A stretch of DNA of 64,000 nucleotides from Njordibacter sp905182035 (GTDB lineage: Bacteria; Pseudomonadota; Gammaproteobacteria; Pseudomonadales; Balneatricaceae): assembly GCF_047730075.1 (NCBI RefSeq), contig NZ_CP159831.1, positions 682,001 through 746,000 of the forward strand, given 5' to 3'. Positions 34,191-42,618 of this stretch are shown here, one piece after another (position 1 is the stretch's first letter; the number at the start of each line of letters is the position of its first letter). The translations under genes were made by a program, and so were the position numbers. Below the pieces are notes generated by a model. That model had not been told where the DNA came from. It did no database searches and saw nothing but the letters and a program-made list of their open reading frames with translations.

Positions 34191-34278
34191 GGTGAGGTGT
34201 CCGAGTGGTCGAAGGAGCACGCCTGGAAAGTGTGTGTACCGCAAGGTACCCAGGGTTCGAATCCCTGTCTCACCGCCA
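34191..34278 (+). tRNA. tRNA-Ser (GGA), copy 2, element junction
   Basis: Base-for-base copy of the 22356-22443 tRNA, including CCA. The roughly 33 bp upstream (34158-34190) also match copy 1 except for a small patch. It forms the right border of element 1 and the left border of element 2, whose decayed integrase begins 78 bp downstream. Whether this copy is transcribed is unknown; the structure is intact. Confidence 0.95.
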
Positions 34279-34356
34279 CTATTCACTGGCAATGTCCAGA
34301 TAAGTCTTTGAGATATCTACCGTATTAACTCCAGCCCTATGGAACGGTAGACATTT

Positions 34357-34880
34357 ATGAGGACACAAATCCCCCCTAAGTATCCTGCTTACACTTACTT
34401 GAAGGGTAATGTTTATTACTTTTCTTGTGCTATTCCTGCAGACTTAAAAAACTACTACAGTAAACCCCGTGTAATTCAATCTTTACGCACAACTAGTCGT
34501 AGACATGCTGTGAATTCGTCTAGGTTGTTATCTGTGCGTTTGGAAGACTATTGGCATGATCTAAGGTTAAGAAACACAGAGCCTCCTTGTGCTCACTTAT
34601 TGACCAGAGAGCACTTGCAGGGAAGCTCAACAGTTAAAAAAAACACGAATTGCCCCTAAAAATCAAGCTTATACCCTTGTGAAAGATATTGTGAACTGCT
34701 ATTAATTGTATGCGCAAGATTTTACTACTGTTACACAAGTCTTAGCCATAGAAAAACGGTCTATCCAAATGCTGTTTAAATCGATACACTATTTAGCTGA
34801 TCTAATCAGATGCAATAAAAAATTAGATGAAGCGCATACAACTTTTACGAAAAAGCATATTAAGAGTCTTCAATGGAATT
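34357..34880 (+). pseudogene. Broken tyrosine integrase of element 2
   Basis: ATG at 34357 begins an integrase N-terminus (YTYLKGNVYYFSCAIPADLKNYY, then VIQSLRTTSRRHA), open for 100 codons. After a frame change near 34640, RIAPKNQAYTLVKDIV and then, in another frame, TQVLAIEKRSIQML and FTKKHIKSLQ read like the core-binding domain. The catalytic domain is missing; the next gene begins at 34873. Frameshifted and truncated, hence inactive. Confidence 0.7.
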
Positions 34881-36627
34881 GACTATCGAGCAAGCATTGC
34901 AGCAGGGTGTAGCTGCGCACAAAGAAGGGAACCTTCAAGAAGCTGAACGCCTATACCACACTATATTAGAAGCCCAGCCAGAACATCCTGATGCCAATCA
35001 TAACTTAGGGGTAATAGCAGTATCTTTTAACAAAGCTGATGTGGCATTGCCGTTATTTAAAACTGCTCTCGGAGTTAACCCAAAGATAGAACAGTTTTGG
35101 GTAAGCTATATTGATGCACTTGTTAAAGCAAACCAGTTAAAGGGTGCTGAACAAGCAATTAAAAAAGCTAAAAGGAATGGATTTAATGCTAAAAAACTGA
35201 AAGCATTACTTTCACAGTCAAAAGGCAGAACTGACACTAAAGTGCCCTCTCAGGCACAACTCAGCAGTCTAATAGAATACTATCAAAATGGACGATTTAG
35301 TGACGCGGAAAATCTTGCGAAATCCCTCACGGAAATATTTCCCAAACATCAATTTGGATGGAAAGTGCTTGGCACTGTGCTCAAACAAACTGGTAGAGTG
35401 AGTGAGGCATTAGTTGCCAGTCAAAAATCTGTCCAATTAGTTCCACAGGATGCCGATGCCCACTACAACTTGGGTAACACGCTAAAAGCACTGGGTAGAT
35501 TGGATGAGGCTGAAGCTAGCTTGAGGCAAGCGATAGCGTTGGAACCTGACTATGCCAAAGCCCACAATAACTTGGGCATCACGCTGCAAGAACTGGGAAG
35601 ATTAGATGAGGCTGAAACAAGCTATAGGCAAGCAATAGCGGTTAAACCAGACTATGCCAAAGCCCACAGCAACTTGGGTGCCACACTAAAAGAACTGGGT
35701 AGATTGGATGAGGCTGAAGCTAGCTTGAGGCAAGCGATAGCGTTGGAACCTGACTTAGCCCATGCCCACAGTAACTTGGGCATCACGCTGGAAGAACTGG
35801 GAAGATTAGATGAGGCTGAAACAAGCTATAGGCAAGCAATAGCCTTTAAACCAGACTATGCCGAAGCCCACAGCAACTTGGGTAAAGTTCTTTATATTAG
35901 GGGTAATGAAGATTTAGCTCTAAAAAGCATAGTGAAAGCAAATGACATTGAAACACACTCAAAAGACTACGAACTAATGCGGAGTGTTATGGAAGTAAGA
36001 AAATTCCGCAAGGAAAATGAAGCCGAAATCGGCGATACGAGTAACAAAAGTGCTTTGACAGGGTTAATTTCAAGTCCACTAATTTTAAATAGAGTGGTAG
36101 AGTCAGAGCTTGTTGCCAGCCTTTATGAAATGAATTCTATTCAACTGGATAAAACAAAAAGAGTCGGCTTGCTAGCTGCTGGGAAGACTGATGCTCGCTA
36201 TGGGAATGGTATGGTTTCACCAGACTTTAACTTATTTAAAGATGCTCGTTCTATCATACAAAAGTTAGCTGAAGATTTAACAAAAATTATGATGGAGGCT
36301 TTGAAATCAGACATCTATATATATGACTCTTTCTTTAATATTTTGAGAGCTGGGGGAGGCTCGACTCCTCATATGCATCTAAATAATAAGTTAGACAAAA
36401 ATATCGGGTTAAATTTAGGTAAACAAAAATACTCTCTTGTATATTATCTTGCTGTAGGAGATCAAAATTGCAGTGAGCCAGGTATTTTAAAGCTTTACGA
36501 ACCTTCTGAAGATATTCTCCCAGATGAAGGTATGATAACGATCATTCCCGCTAGTAGGTTGCACTCTGCAGTTTATGGTGGGAAAACAGATAGGGTTATG
36601 GTTGGTGTTAATTTCTATAGTCTTTGA
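34873..36627 (+). CDS. TPR-repeat protein with C-terminal 2OG-Fe(II) oxygenase-like domain
   Basis: A 584-aa cytosolic protein. Residues 1-130 and 130-360 hold TPR units, the later ones in near-perfect 34-residue register (NLGxTLxELGRLDEAExSxRQAIA). The C-terminal 200 residues look like the putative 2OG-Fe(II) oxygenase family common in marine bacteria and phages: His500/His502 in TPHMHLN, YSLVYYLAVGD, then His564 in SRLHSAVYGG and Arg574 in TDRVMVGVNFYS. It may hydroxylate a protein bound by the TPR superhelix. Only intact cargo gene of element 2; its first codons overlap the integrase relic. Confidence 0.75.
   Translation: MELTIEQALQQGVAAHKEGNLQEAERLYHTILEAQPEHPDANHNLGVIAVSFNKADVALPLFKTALGVNPKIEQFWVSYIDALVKANQLKGAEQAIKKAKRNGFNAKKLKALLSQSKGRTDTKVPSQAQLSSLIEYYQNGRFSDAENLAKSLTEIFPKHQFGWKVLGTVLKQTGRVSEALVASQKSVQLVPQDADAHYNLGNTLKALGRLDEAEASLRQAIALEPDYAKAHNNLGITLQELGRLDEAETSYRQAIAVKPDYAKAHSNLGATLKELGRLDEAEASLRQAIALEPDLAHAHSNLGITLEELGRLDEAETSYRQAIAFKPDYAEAHSNLGKVLYIRGNEDLALKSIVKANDIETHSKDYELMRSVMEVRKFRKENEAEIGDTSNKSALTGLISSPLILNRVVESELVASLYEMNSIQLDKTKRVGLLAAGKTDARYGNGMVSPDFNLFKDARSIIQKLAEDLTKIMMEALKSDIYIYDSFFNILRAGGGSTPHMHLNNKLDKNIGLNLGKQKYSLVYYLAVGDQNCSEPGILKLYEPSEDILPDEGMITIIPASRLHSAVYGGKTDRVMVGVNFYSL
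35491..35890. repeat. Intragenic TPR DNA repeats with 204-bp period
   Basis: Two alternating 102-bp TPR units are repeated as a pair: CTGGGTAGATTGGATGAGG at 35491 recurs at 35695, and AACTGGGAAGATTAGATGAGG-like sequence at 35591 recurs at 35795. Near-identity at DNA level implies recent unit duplication and possible length variation. Confidence 0.85.
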
Positions 36628-36850
36628 CGTTTTCTTGATAGGTATTCTGTCCTTATACCGTAAACCACAAGTGTGAACCACAATGATCCGCTTGAGAGCC
36701 ACTGATATAGTTAAACATGCTTGTATTTAGCGGCTTCTGGCTCTTCCATTAGGAATCGGACTCACGGCACTACTCGCCCAAGGCACCAGTTACAAGATCG
36801 ATCTGATCTGTCATTAAAAACCCTATTACGTCTTATAAGAACTCGTCTTT
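36628..36850. other. Gap between TPR gene and rapZ relic
   Basis: 223 bp, no gene seen; likely scrambled element sequence. Confidence 0.3.
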
Positions 36851-37680
36851 CTACAAATCACGATGCATTGCCGTGACTAAGGTAAACCGTTTGTTAAGGC
36901 TGTCCACTAAAGCTTGAGTGATTGCAACCGATCTGTGTTGACCACCAGAACATCCTATTGCAACCGTCAAAAACGTTTTTCCAGCAGCAGCATATAAGGG
37001 TATCTATTTCTCCATCAAAGTTGAGATGCTCTCTACCGTCTCAAGGGCTTTAGGTTGCTCAAGCACATACATGGAGACTGACGCATCTAAGCCTGTTTGA
37101 GACCTCAATTCTAATTCATAGTAAGGGTTGGCCAAAACGCACATCAAACATAAAATCGGCATCCAATGGCACACCATTTTTAAACCCAAAACTCATAACA
37201 GTGACCATAAGGTAAAGGCTAACATCTCGATGCAAAACCATCTGCCCGATGCGGTTTCGCAATTCATGGGTTTTCATCAGTGAAGTGTCTAATACAATAG
37301 TAGATCGAGCCTTAATTTCTGCCAAAAGAACACGTTCGGCAGCTATAGATTCATATAAGCTGTCACCTTCATGGATGGGGTGTCGACGGCGTGTTTCTGA
37401 ATACCGACGCACTAAGACGTCATCAACGCAATCCAAAAATAGGATACGATGTGCAGCATCTTGATTTTGTAAGTCATCCACAGTGGCTAGAAACTTTGAG
37501 AAAAAATCACGCCCACGCACATCTACGGCGACTGCAAGACGTTGTTCAGATGTAGTTGTTATGTCAGTGAGTTGTGTCAAGTTCGGTAACAAAGCTAGCG
37601 GCAGATTGTCGATACAAAAAAAGTCGAGATCTTCTAAAACCTTCATTACCTCTGCTCTTCCTGCCCCCGATATGTGTAGT
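36851..37680 (-). pseudogene. rapZ: rapZ pseudogene (RNase adapter protein)
   Basis: Minus-strand homology to RapZ/YvcJ across nearly the whole family: VLEDLDFFCIDNLPLALLPNL, SETRRRHPIHEG, DADFMFDVRF, then NPYYELELRSQTGLD, LYAAAGKTFLTVAIGCSGGQHRSV split over frames, ending AMHRDL at 36851. Three lesions are visible: the Walker A stretch is degenerate (ISGAGRAEVM instead of a GxSGSGKS type), a frameshift lies near 37128, and an in-frame TAG at 37004-37006. RapZ controls glmZ decay and GlcN6P synthase level; this copy is dead. It sits at the right end of element 2. Confidence 0.85.
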
Positions 37681-37758
37681 GGTACTGTAGTGGTCAAGTA
37701 AAACTGGCCACGGTATAAGACACAATAGTAAATTGGCTCTGATGATAGGAGATGAACA

Positions 37759-37850
37759 ACTGTCTCACCGCCAATATTCACTGGCAATGTTCAGATAAGT
37801 TGTTGAAATATCTACCGTAATACACTCCAATCTAATGGAACGGTAGGCAC
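37759..37850. repeat. Third tRNA-Ser 3'-end repeat (att remnant) with flank
   Basis: CTGTCTCACCGCCA repeats the 3' end of tRNA-Ser(GGA). The next 75 bp or so (TATTCACTGGCAATG, CAGATAAGT, ATATCTACCGTA, ATGGAACGGTAG) match the sequence after tRNA copy 2 at 34279-34350 with scattered changes. This is an attachment-site scar of a third insertion. Confidence 0.8.
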
Positions 37851-37855
37851 AACTG

Positions 37856-37963
37856 ATGACAAAAGCTCCCCTTAAGCATCTTGCTTACACTAACTTGAGG
37901 GATAATATCTATTACTTTACTCGTGTTATCAGATTCTTCGCTCCAATTGACAAGATTTTCTAA
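37856..37963 (+). pseudogene. N-terminal integrase relic of a third element
   Basis: A 35-codon frame MTKAPLKHLAYTNLRDNIYYFTRVI aligns with the start of the element 2 integrase (YPAYTYLKGNVYYFSCAI) and lies the same distance from its att repeat. It ends at TAA 37961. No further integrase sequence follows; host genes resume at 38082. Confidence 0.65.
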
Positions 37964-38081
37964 GACTTGGCTCAAATTTAACTGCTATGCCTGATGGAAG
38001 TGCCTACTTGAGAACGGCCATTATAGTAGGTAATCTAATTATCACTTAAAACCGTAATCTAGCACTCACAAAGGGCTAATT

Positions 38082-38588
38082 ATGCCACGCAGCGACAGCA
38101 CCTCAGTAATACCTTTACCCACGTTGATCCGCATTTTGGGTTATGCTGGACTGATCCCATTCGTGATTCCAGTTTGGCTGCTGTTAGATCAGCTTTGGTT
38201 TGGCCTAGAGCTGCAGGGTGCCGTCCCATTTGGAATCTATGCTCCCTACATATTTATTGCTTACAGTGCCGTTATTTTAAGCTTTATGTCTGGCACATTG
38301 TGGGCAAGCTGGCAGATGGTCGACAATAAAAATCTAGCCAAGTTTGCTGTTTTAATAAGTAATTTATTCGCACTTAATGCTTGGTGCGCGTTACTGCTCA
38401 TATATATTGCACCGATTATGGCAGCATACTCAGTGACCTTTTTAATGTTTGGGTTTATCAGTCTATTATGGGTGGAGCATTTAATTGGTGGGTTGGAAAA
38501 ATCATATTGGCGAATGCGGTTATCGCTGACTGGCATCGTCATCATCCTGCATCTTGTAATGATCACCCTTATTTTTATGGAGTTGTAA
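38082..38588 (+). CDS. DUF3429 membrane protein
   Basis: A 168-aa inner-membrane protein with four to five hydrophobic segments. FGIYAPYIFIAYSAVILSFMSGTLWA and LLWVEHLIGG match the DUF3429 family, which often lies near SDR and photolyase-associated genes in gammaproteobacteria. It starts a three-gene run with the DCC-family protein (2-bp gap) and an SDR (4-bp overlap). Function unknown; quinone or lipid chemistry is only a guess. Confidence 0.8.
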   Translation: MPRSDSTSVIPLPTLIRILGYAGLIPFVIPVWLLLDQLWFGLELQGAVPFGIYAPYIFIAYSAVILSFMSGTLWASWQMVDNKNLAKFAVLISNLFALNAWCALLLIYIAPIMAAYSVTFLMFGFISLLWVEHLIGGLEKSYWRMRLSLTGIVIILHLVMITLIFMEL

Positions 38589-38590
38589 AC

Positions 38591-38989
38591 GTGTCAGAGT
38601 TAACTATATTTTATGACGGGGGCTGCCCTCTATGCGCTGCCGAGATAGCTCATCTTGAGCGTCTCGACAGTGGCAAGAAGCTTTTCTTTGAAGATATTTA
38701 TGCACCTCTTTTTAGAGAGCGCTTCCCTCACATTGACCAGCACAAAGCTGATAAAATTTTACATGGGCAGTGGAATAATGGGGGCATGATCTATGGCTTA
38801 GACGTCACCTATCATTCTTGGGCTTTGGTAGGCAAACGCCATTGGGTAGCTATCCTTCGCTGGCCCCTTTTCAAACAGCTAGCGCAGCTAGGGTATCGTT
38901 TTTTTGCTAGGTATCGCCACCGAATTTCTGCCCTTGTCACGGGCAAACCTCGTTGTGATAGATGTGAAATCAGTGGCCCTTCAGAATGA
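38591..38989 (+). CDS. DCC-family thiol-disulfide oxidoreductase-like protein (DUF393)
   Basis: A 132-aa thioredoxin-like protein. GTG at 38591 is chosen because it follows the DUF3429 stop directly and gives the canonical start MSELTIFYDGGCPLCAAEI with the DxxCPxC motif (Cys12, Cys15). The remaining IYGLDVTYHSWALVGK and RWPLFKQLAQLGYRFFARYR are typical of DUF393. No signal peptide, so cytosolic. Its last four bases overlap the SDR start. Partner unknown. Confidence 0.85.
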   Translation: MSELTIFYDGGCPLCAAEIAHLERLDSGKKLFFEDIYAPLFRERFPHIDQHKADKILHGQWNNGGMIYGLDVTYHSWALVGKRHWVAILRWPLFKQLAQLGYRFFARYRHRISALVTGKPRCDRCEISGPSE

Positions 38990-39738
38990 CTTCACTTGGA
39001 ACTAACTGTGCTCTAGTATTGGGTGCTAGCGGTGGCTTAGGTTCCGCATTAGTCACTAAGTTTCTAAGTGATTCAGCTATCACCAGTGTGTTTGCAGTGA
39101 GTAGCCAAGGGCAACCTTCAGCACCATCAAATCCAATCTCTCCAGGAAATAAGCTTGTTTGGATTAAAACTGAATATGATGAGCAGTCGATGGCAGGCGT
39201 AGTTGATCAACTCAAACCATATGCTGGCCACTTTGCTAGAGTGTGCATTTGCCATGGGTTGCTACATTCAAAGACAATATGGCCTGAAAAGCGTCTTGAA
39301 GATATTAATGCCGAAGCCTTACATGAGATATTTCAGAGCAATACGGTGGTGCCTGCACTCTGGTTAAAATTGCTGTTTAAGGTGCTCAAAGGTAAAACCC
39401 CATGTGTCGTGGCCACTATGAGCGCTAGAGTGGGTAGTATAGGTGACAACAGGATGGGAGGATGGCATTCCTATCGTGCATCTAAGGCAGCATTAAATAT
39501 GGTGTTGCAAAACATGGCGATTGAATATGCTAGGCGAGCCAAAAACGTTAAATTAATCGCCTTTCATCCAGGCACTACAGATACAGGGCTATCAAAACCA
39601 TTTCAAGCGTCTGTCCCAAGTGGAAAACTTTTTGCCCCAGCTTTCGTAGCATCACAATTGGCTGAGATACTGGCTAATGCTGAGTTAGATGGTCAGCTGT
39701 CATATGTTGATTGGAAAGGGCAGACAATAAGTTGGTAA
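38986..39738 (+). CDS. Short-chain dehydrogenase/reductase
   Basis: A 250-aa SDR. The dinucleotide-binding motif LGASGGLGSAL lies at residues 12-22; CICHGLLHS replaces the usual NNAG loop; the catalytic Tyr and Lys are in WHSYRASKAALNM, preceded by Ser in MSARVGSIGD; HPGTTDTGLSKPF follows. It resembles the CsgA-like SDRs found with photolyase and DUF3429 genes in marine gammaproteobacteria. Cofactor preference and substrate are not predictable. Confidence 0.88.
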   Translation: MTSLGTNCALVLGASGGLGSALVTKFLSDSAITSVFAVSSQGQPSAPSNPISPGNKLVWIKTEYDEQSMAGVVDQLKPYAGHFARVCICHGLLHSKTIWPEKRLEDINAEALHEIFQSNTVVPALWLKLLFKVLKGKTPCVVATMSARVGSIGDNRMGGWHSYRASKAALNMVLQNMAIEYARRAKNVKLIAFHPGTTDTGLSKPFQASVPSGKLFAPAFVASQLAEILANAELDGQLSYVDWKGQTISW

Positions 39739-40132
39739 TTGAGGAATCAGTGCTTTAGCTGCTCAATAGTTTGCAAGCTGGAAGTTAGCCCATGTGAAGC
39801 CACGCGGGTAAAATAGATGGCAATGCAGTTGCCAAGCAGGCCCTATAGTTATTTCCCAGACTACCAAAAAGGCATAACTTTCTGGGTTGTCTAAAGGCCT
39901 GATGTTGGCTAATGATGTCTTTAAAGTCTTTATTATTCAGTAGTTTGGTCTTGCCCATGTTGAGTGTCATACCCAACAGGCAGGGCCAGACACATAAAAA
40001 CGAGTGAGTAAGTGCTGAACAGCTAACTCTTTACCCACCTTACGCTTGAAACTATTGACTTTATGCGCTAATTGCAATAAATTTGGGCATTGGTAATTTT
40101 CCTGTAACCAATCAATCAGGGCGCCCAGTAAA
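39739..40132. other. Gap with possible minus-strand gene remnant
   Basis: A minus-strand stretch at 39967-40130 reads ALIDWLQENYQCPNLLQLAH then KVNSFKRKVGKELAVQHLL, which looks protein-like, but there is no upstream open frame except antisense to the following secreted-protein gene. Possibly the tail of a lost gene. Nothing else is supported here. Confidence 0.35.
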
Positions 40133-41332
40133 ATGAATAATAAAAGAAAATTGTTACCCGTAGTAGTTGCCATGTGGGCGATTCCGTGTGTAGTACTTGC
40201 AGGGGGGGACTCGGACGATTCATCGCAGAGTCTTGTCGACTCCTCGGAGACTGCACTCATAGCTGAATCGCCTGTTGTTGAGGCTTTGTCTTTGGGTTCT
40301 GGTCTCGCAGTTGAGGCTTTATCTGTGGGTTCTAGTACTGTCGTTGAGGATTCATCCTCGAGTTCTAGCACCGCTAGTCAGTCAACTTCTACCGCTACTG
40401 CCACCGCATTAACTGATGGTTTAAATACTAACGACGGTTTTGAAGCTGTTGAAGATGATCCTATTTTAATCGACATTTCTGCACTATTGGATCCAGATCG
40501 CATTGGTTTGACAACTTTGCAGTGGGAAGTGGATAAGCTTGACGGACAAGGTTGGATGTCCATCTCTGGTGCTAACTCTCCAGTGTTCATTCCTCGTCAA
40601 GAACATGTTGGCAATAGTCTCCGTGCTCTACTTTCTTACACTGACGGTAAAGGTTCGATCGAGCAGTTAGTGTCGCCAGCAACTAGCCCAGTTAAGAATA
40701 TAAACGATCCCCCATTAGGCCGCTTAGATTTGATCGGTAAGCCTGAAGAAAACCAAGTTTTGCGTGTAGACGTCACTGGTGTTCGTGATGAAGATGGGGC
40801 AGGTGTAACATCATTTACATGGGAAGGCTCTTTAGATGGCCTAAGCTGGGCTCCTCTGGGTAGTTCTGATAGTACCTTAGTGCTTACCCAATCAGAGGTA
40901 GAGCTTTATGTTCGCTCAGTGGTCAGTTATGTTGATAAATATGGCCACCCAGAGTCGGTGACTAGTGATACAGTGGGGCCAGTACGGAATGTTAATGACA
41001 ATGTTGTTGGCACACCAACGGTTAGTGGTCCAGCCCTAGAAGGTGAAACTCTAACCCTTAGTATGTCTAACCTTACGGACCCCGATGGTGTTTATTCTGA
41101 TAGCATTTATTGGGAATCCTCTATTGATAACACATGGCACCACATACCTGGGGCGAACTCACAATATTTGGAGCTTACTCGCTATTTGACAGGGCTTAAT
41201 ATCCGCGCTGTTGTATCTATAGTCGACCGCTATGGTACCGTTGAAAATACAGCTTCAGCTCAAGTGGGCCCAATAGAAGCGATTAATGTTCGGCCTACGG
41301 GCGTTTTGACGTTTAAACGTAAGACTAACTAA
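40133..41332 (+). CDS. Secreted protein with Ig-like/RTX-type adhesin repeats
   Basis: A 399-aa protein with a signal peptide (MNNKRKLLPVVVAMWAIPCVVLA), a Ser/Thr/Val-rich low-complexity linker (residues 25-95), then three to four beta-sandwich repeats of about 90 residues. Each repeat carries (I/V)NDxxxG...EGxxL...DxDGV...Y.WE.S.D and ends VGPVRNVND. These resemble Ig-like repeats of large marine adhesins, here without an RTX tail or anchor. Probably exported to the surface. A strong terminator follows. Confidence 0.7.
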   Translation: MNNKRKLLPVVVAMWAIPCVVLAGGDSDDSSQSLVDSSETALIAESPVVEALSLGSGLAVEALSVGSSTVVEDSSSSSSTASQSTSTATATALTDGLNTNDGFEAVEDDPILIDISALLDPDRIGLTTLQWEVDKLDGQGWMSISGANSPVFIPRQEHVGNSLRALLSYTDGKGSIEQLVSPATSPVKNINDPPLGRLDLIGKPEENQVLRVDVTGVRDEDGAGVTSFTWEGSLDGLSWAPLGSSDSTLVLTQSEVELYVRSVVSYVDKYGHPESVTSDTVGPVRNVNDNVVGTPTVSGPALEGETLTLSMSNLTDPDGVYSDSIYWESSIDNTWHHIPGANSQYLELTRYLTGLNIRAVVSIVDRYGTVENTASAQVGPIEAINVRPTGVLTFKRKTN

Positions 41333-41350
41333 AGTCTGCTTTCTAGCTGA

Positions 41351-41380
41351 ACTAGCCTGCACTTAAAAGTGCAGGCTAGT
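41351..41380. terminator. Rho-independent terminator
   Basis: ACTAGCCTGCACT-TAAA-AGTGCAGGCTAGT: a perfect 13-bp stem with a 4-nt loop, 18 bp after the secreted-protein stop and followed by a T-rich run. Confidence 0.9.
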
Positions 41381-41536
41381 AGTTTCTTCTCAGTAATACC
41401 CCTTCCTTTTAATGATTAAGCATAGCTTTTAACCTATCAAGCTCATCGCCTGAAACACGCACTGCTAAATTATATATTTTACGCAAGTGCACCTATCTAA
41501 AATTTTTTGATGTTATCACTCAGTACATAGTGCTAT

Positions 41537-42454
41537 TTAGGTTGTATGCTGATCCCAATAGGGGTTGTCACCAAATCGTTCAATGAGAAAATCTATTAAG
41601 CTTCTCACCTTGAGTGGCAGGTAGCGGGTGGCTGGGTATATTGCATAAGCGTGCATGGTGGGTAACGAGTAATTCTCTAGTATCTGTATTAGATCCCCTT
41701 TTTCCAAAGCTTCCCAAACGAAGAAGCTCGGCAGCATAATAATGCCGTGCCCAGAGAGCGCTAATTGCATCATAGCATCACCATTGTTAGCAGTAAGGCT
41801 AGACTCTCCATTAACGAGATGTTTCTGCCCCTCAAGGTCCCATAAGGGCATGCCTGCCAATGGCCAGCCCGTTTGCTTTAGTATTTTATGATGCTTTAGC
41901 TGTGCTGGATTTTCCGGTATGCCTCGATGTTTAAGGTAATCTGGGCTGGCACAGATGACATGCCTAATAGGCGTGATTTTGCGAGCTTTTAGGCTGGAGT
42001 CTGGCAGGGAGCCAATGCGAAATGCAAGGTCGTAACCGCCCTCTATGATGTCGACCTTACGATCAGAAAAATTAACCTCAATGTTTAATTCGGGGTGCTG
42101 GCGCATAAACAGATCAATGGCGGGCGTTAGGTGAGTAATGCCAAACGATAATGGCACAGCTAGCTTTAAGGACCCTGCTAACACTTTGTTTTTACACGCT
42201 ATGTCACCATTCAACGAATCTACTTCCCCCAGCAACAGTTTTACGCGTTGGTAATACTGGTTACCAGCTTCGGTAATGCTCGATGTACGAGTAGTTCGAT
42301 TGATAAGCTTAGAACCCAACCTGTTTTCCAAATCCCCTAGGCGTTTGCTAACGGCAGATTTTGCTAAGTTAAGTTGATCTGCGGCTTTCGTAATACTGCC
42401 CGCTTCAACAATCCTGACAAATACATGCATATCTTCTAGCTGACCCATAGGCAC
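41537..42454 (-). CDS. LysR-family transcriptional regulator
   Basis: A 305-aa LysR regulator with N-terminal HTH (FVRIVEAGSITKAADQLNL, SAVSKRLGDLENRLGSKLINR) and a two-lobed effector domain (LKLAVPLSFGITHLTPAI, YDLAFRIGSLPDSSL, SGHGIIMLPSFF). Divergent from the small Cys protein and the DoxX-pirin-YqjG run at 43020-45289, which it probably activates. The grouping recalls enterobacterial yhaJ, a LysR gene near pirin/DoxX/yqjG genes, though this LysR is of another subfamily (DNA-binding N-terminus and RTTRTSSITEAG turn typical of CrgA/DsdC-like relatives). Confidence 0.9.
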   Translation of the reverse strand: MPMGQLEDMHVFVRIVEAGSITKAADQLNLAKSAVSKRLGDLENRLGSKLINRTTRTSSITEAGNQYYQRVKLLLGEVDSLNGDIACKNKVLAGSLKLAVPLSFGITHLTPAIDLFMRQHPELNIEVNFSDRKVDIIEGGYDLAFRIGSLPDSSLKARKITPIRHVICASPDYLKHRGIPENPAQLKHHKILKQTGWPLAGMPLWDLEGQKHLVNGESSLTANNGDAMMQLALSGHGIIMLPSFFVWEALEKGDLIQILENYSLPTMHAYAIYPATRYLPLKVRSLIDFLIERFGDNPYWDQHTT

Positions 42455-42531
42455 AGTTCTCTTTTGACGAACAATGTTTTCATATTCTTTATGTTTTTCC
42501 GCATTTAGTCAAACTGTATATTTCTGGTGTA

Positions 42532-42567
42532 AGCAAGAACTAACTTTAATTCCTTGTAGTTCTTGCT
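42532..42567. promoter_or_regulatory. 11-bp inverted repeat in the LysR divergent region
   Basis: AGCAAGAACTA (42532-42542) and its exact reverse complement TAGTTCTTGCT (42557-42567), separated by 14 bp. It lies 78 bp upstream of the lysR start and 52 bp before the small Cys protein. Could be a LysR-type operator or a hairpin; not U-tailed. Confidence 0.55.
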
Positions 42568-42618
42568 AACCCCCCCCCTTTAACGTAGCGTTTTTTAACG
42601 AGAGAACAAGGACAAATT

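Larger units (their letters stand above)
22444..34278. mobile_element. Integrative element 1 at tRNA-Ser(GGA)
   Basis: About 11.8 kb bounded by two complete copies of tRNA-Ser(GGA). From the left: tyrosine integrase, P-loop helicase-like protein (minus), ribbon-helix-helix-like protein (minus), serine recombinase, then A+T-rich cargo (three NTF2-like paralogues, secreted proteins) and a phage terminase fragment (minus) beside the right tRNA. No capsid, tail or conjugation genes are visible. The architecture (integrase at a tRNA, one replication-type P-loop protein, cargo, terminase scrap) fits a phage satellite or tycheposon-like island better than a prophage or ICE. Boundaries follow the tRNA repeats; the exact crossover base cannot be defined. 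Confidence 0.75.
34279..37773. mobile_element. Integrative element 2, decayed
   Basis: About 3.5 kb between tRNA-Ser copy 2 and a third partial tRNA repeat (37759-37773). It starts with a broken integrase at the same relative position as in element 1, then a TPR/2OG-oxygenase-like gene and a rapZ pseudogene on the minus strand. It lacks an intact recombinase, so it would depend on the integrase of element 1. Confidence 0.65.

Noticed and set aside
22444..34278. Conjugative element (ICE) or complete prophage
   Set aside because: No relaxase, type IV secretion, capsid, portal or tail genes can be recognised.
39967..40371. 134-codon minus-strand frame overlapping the secreted Ig-like protein
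   Set aside because: Most of it is antisense to the signal peptide and Ser-rich linker of the clearly coding plus-strand gene; only the part before 40133 is possibly a remnant.
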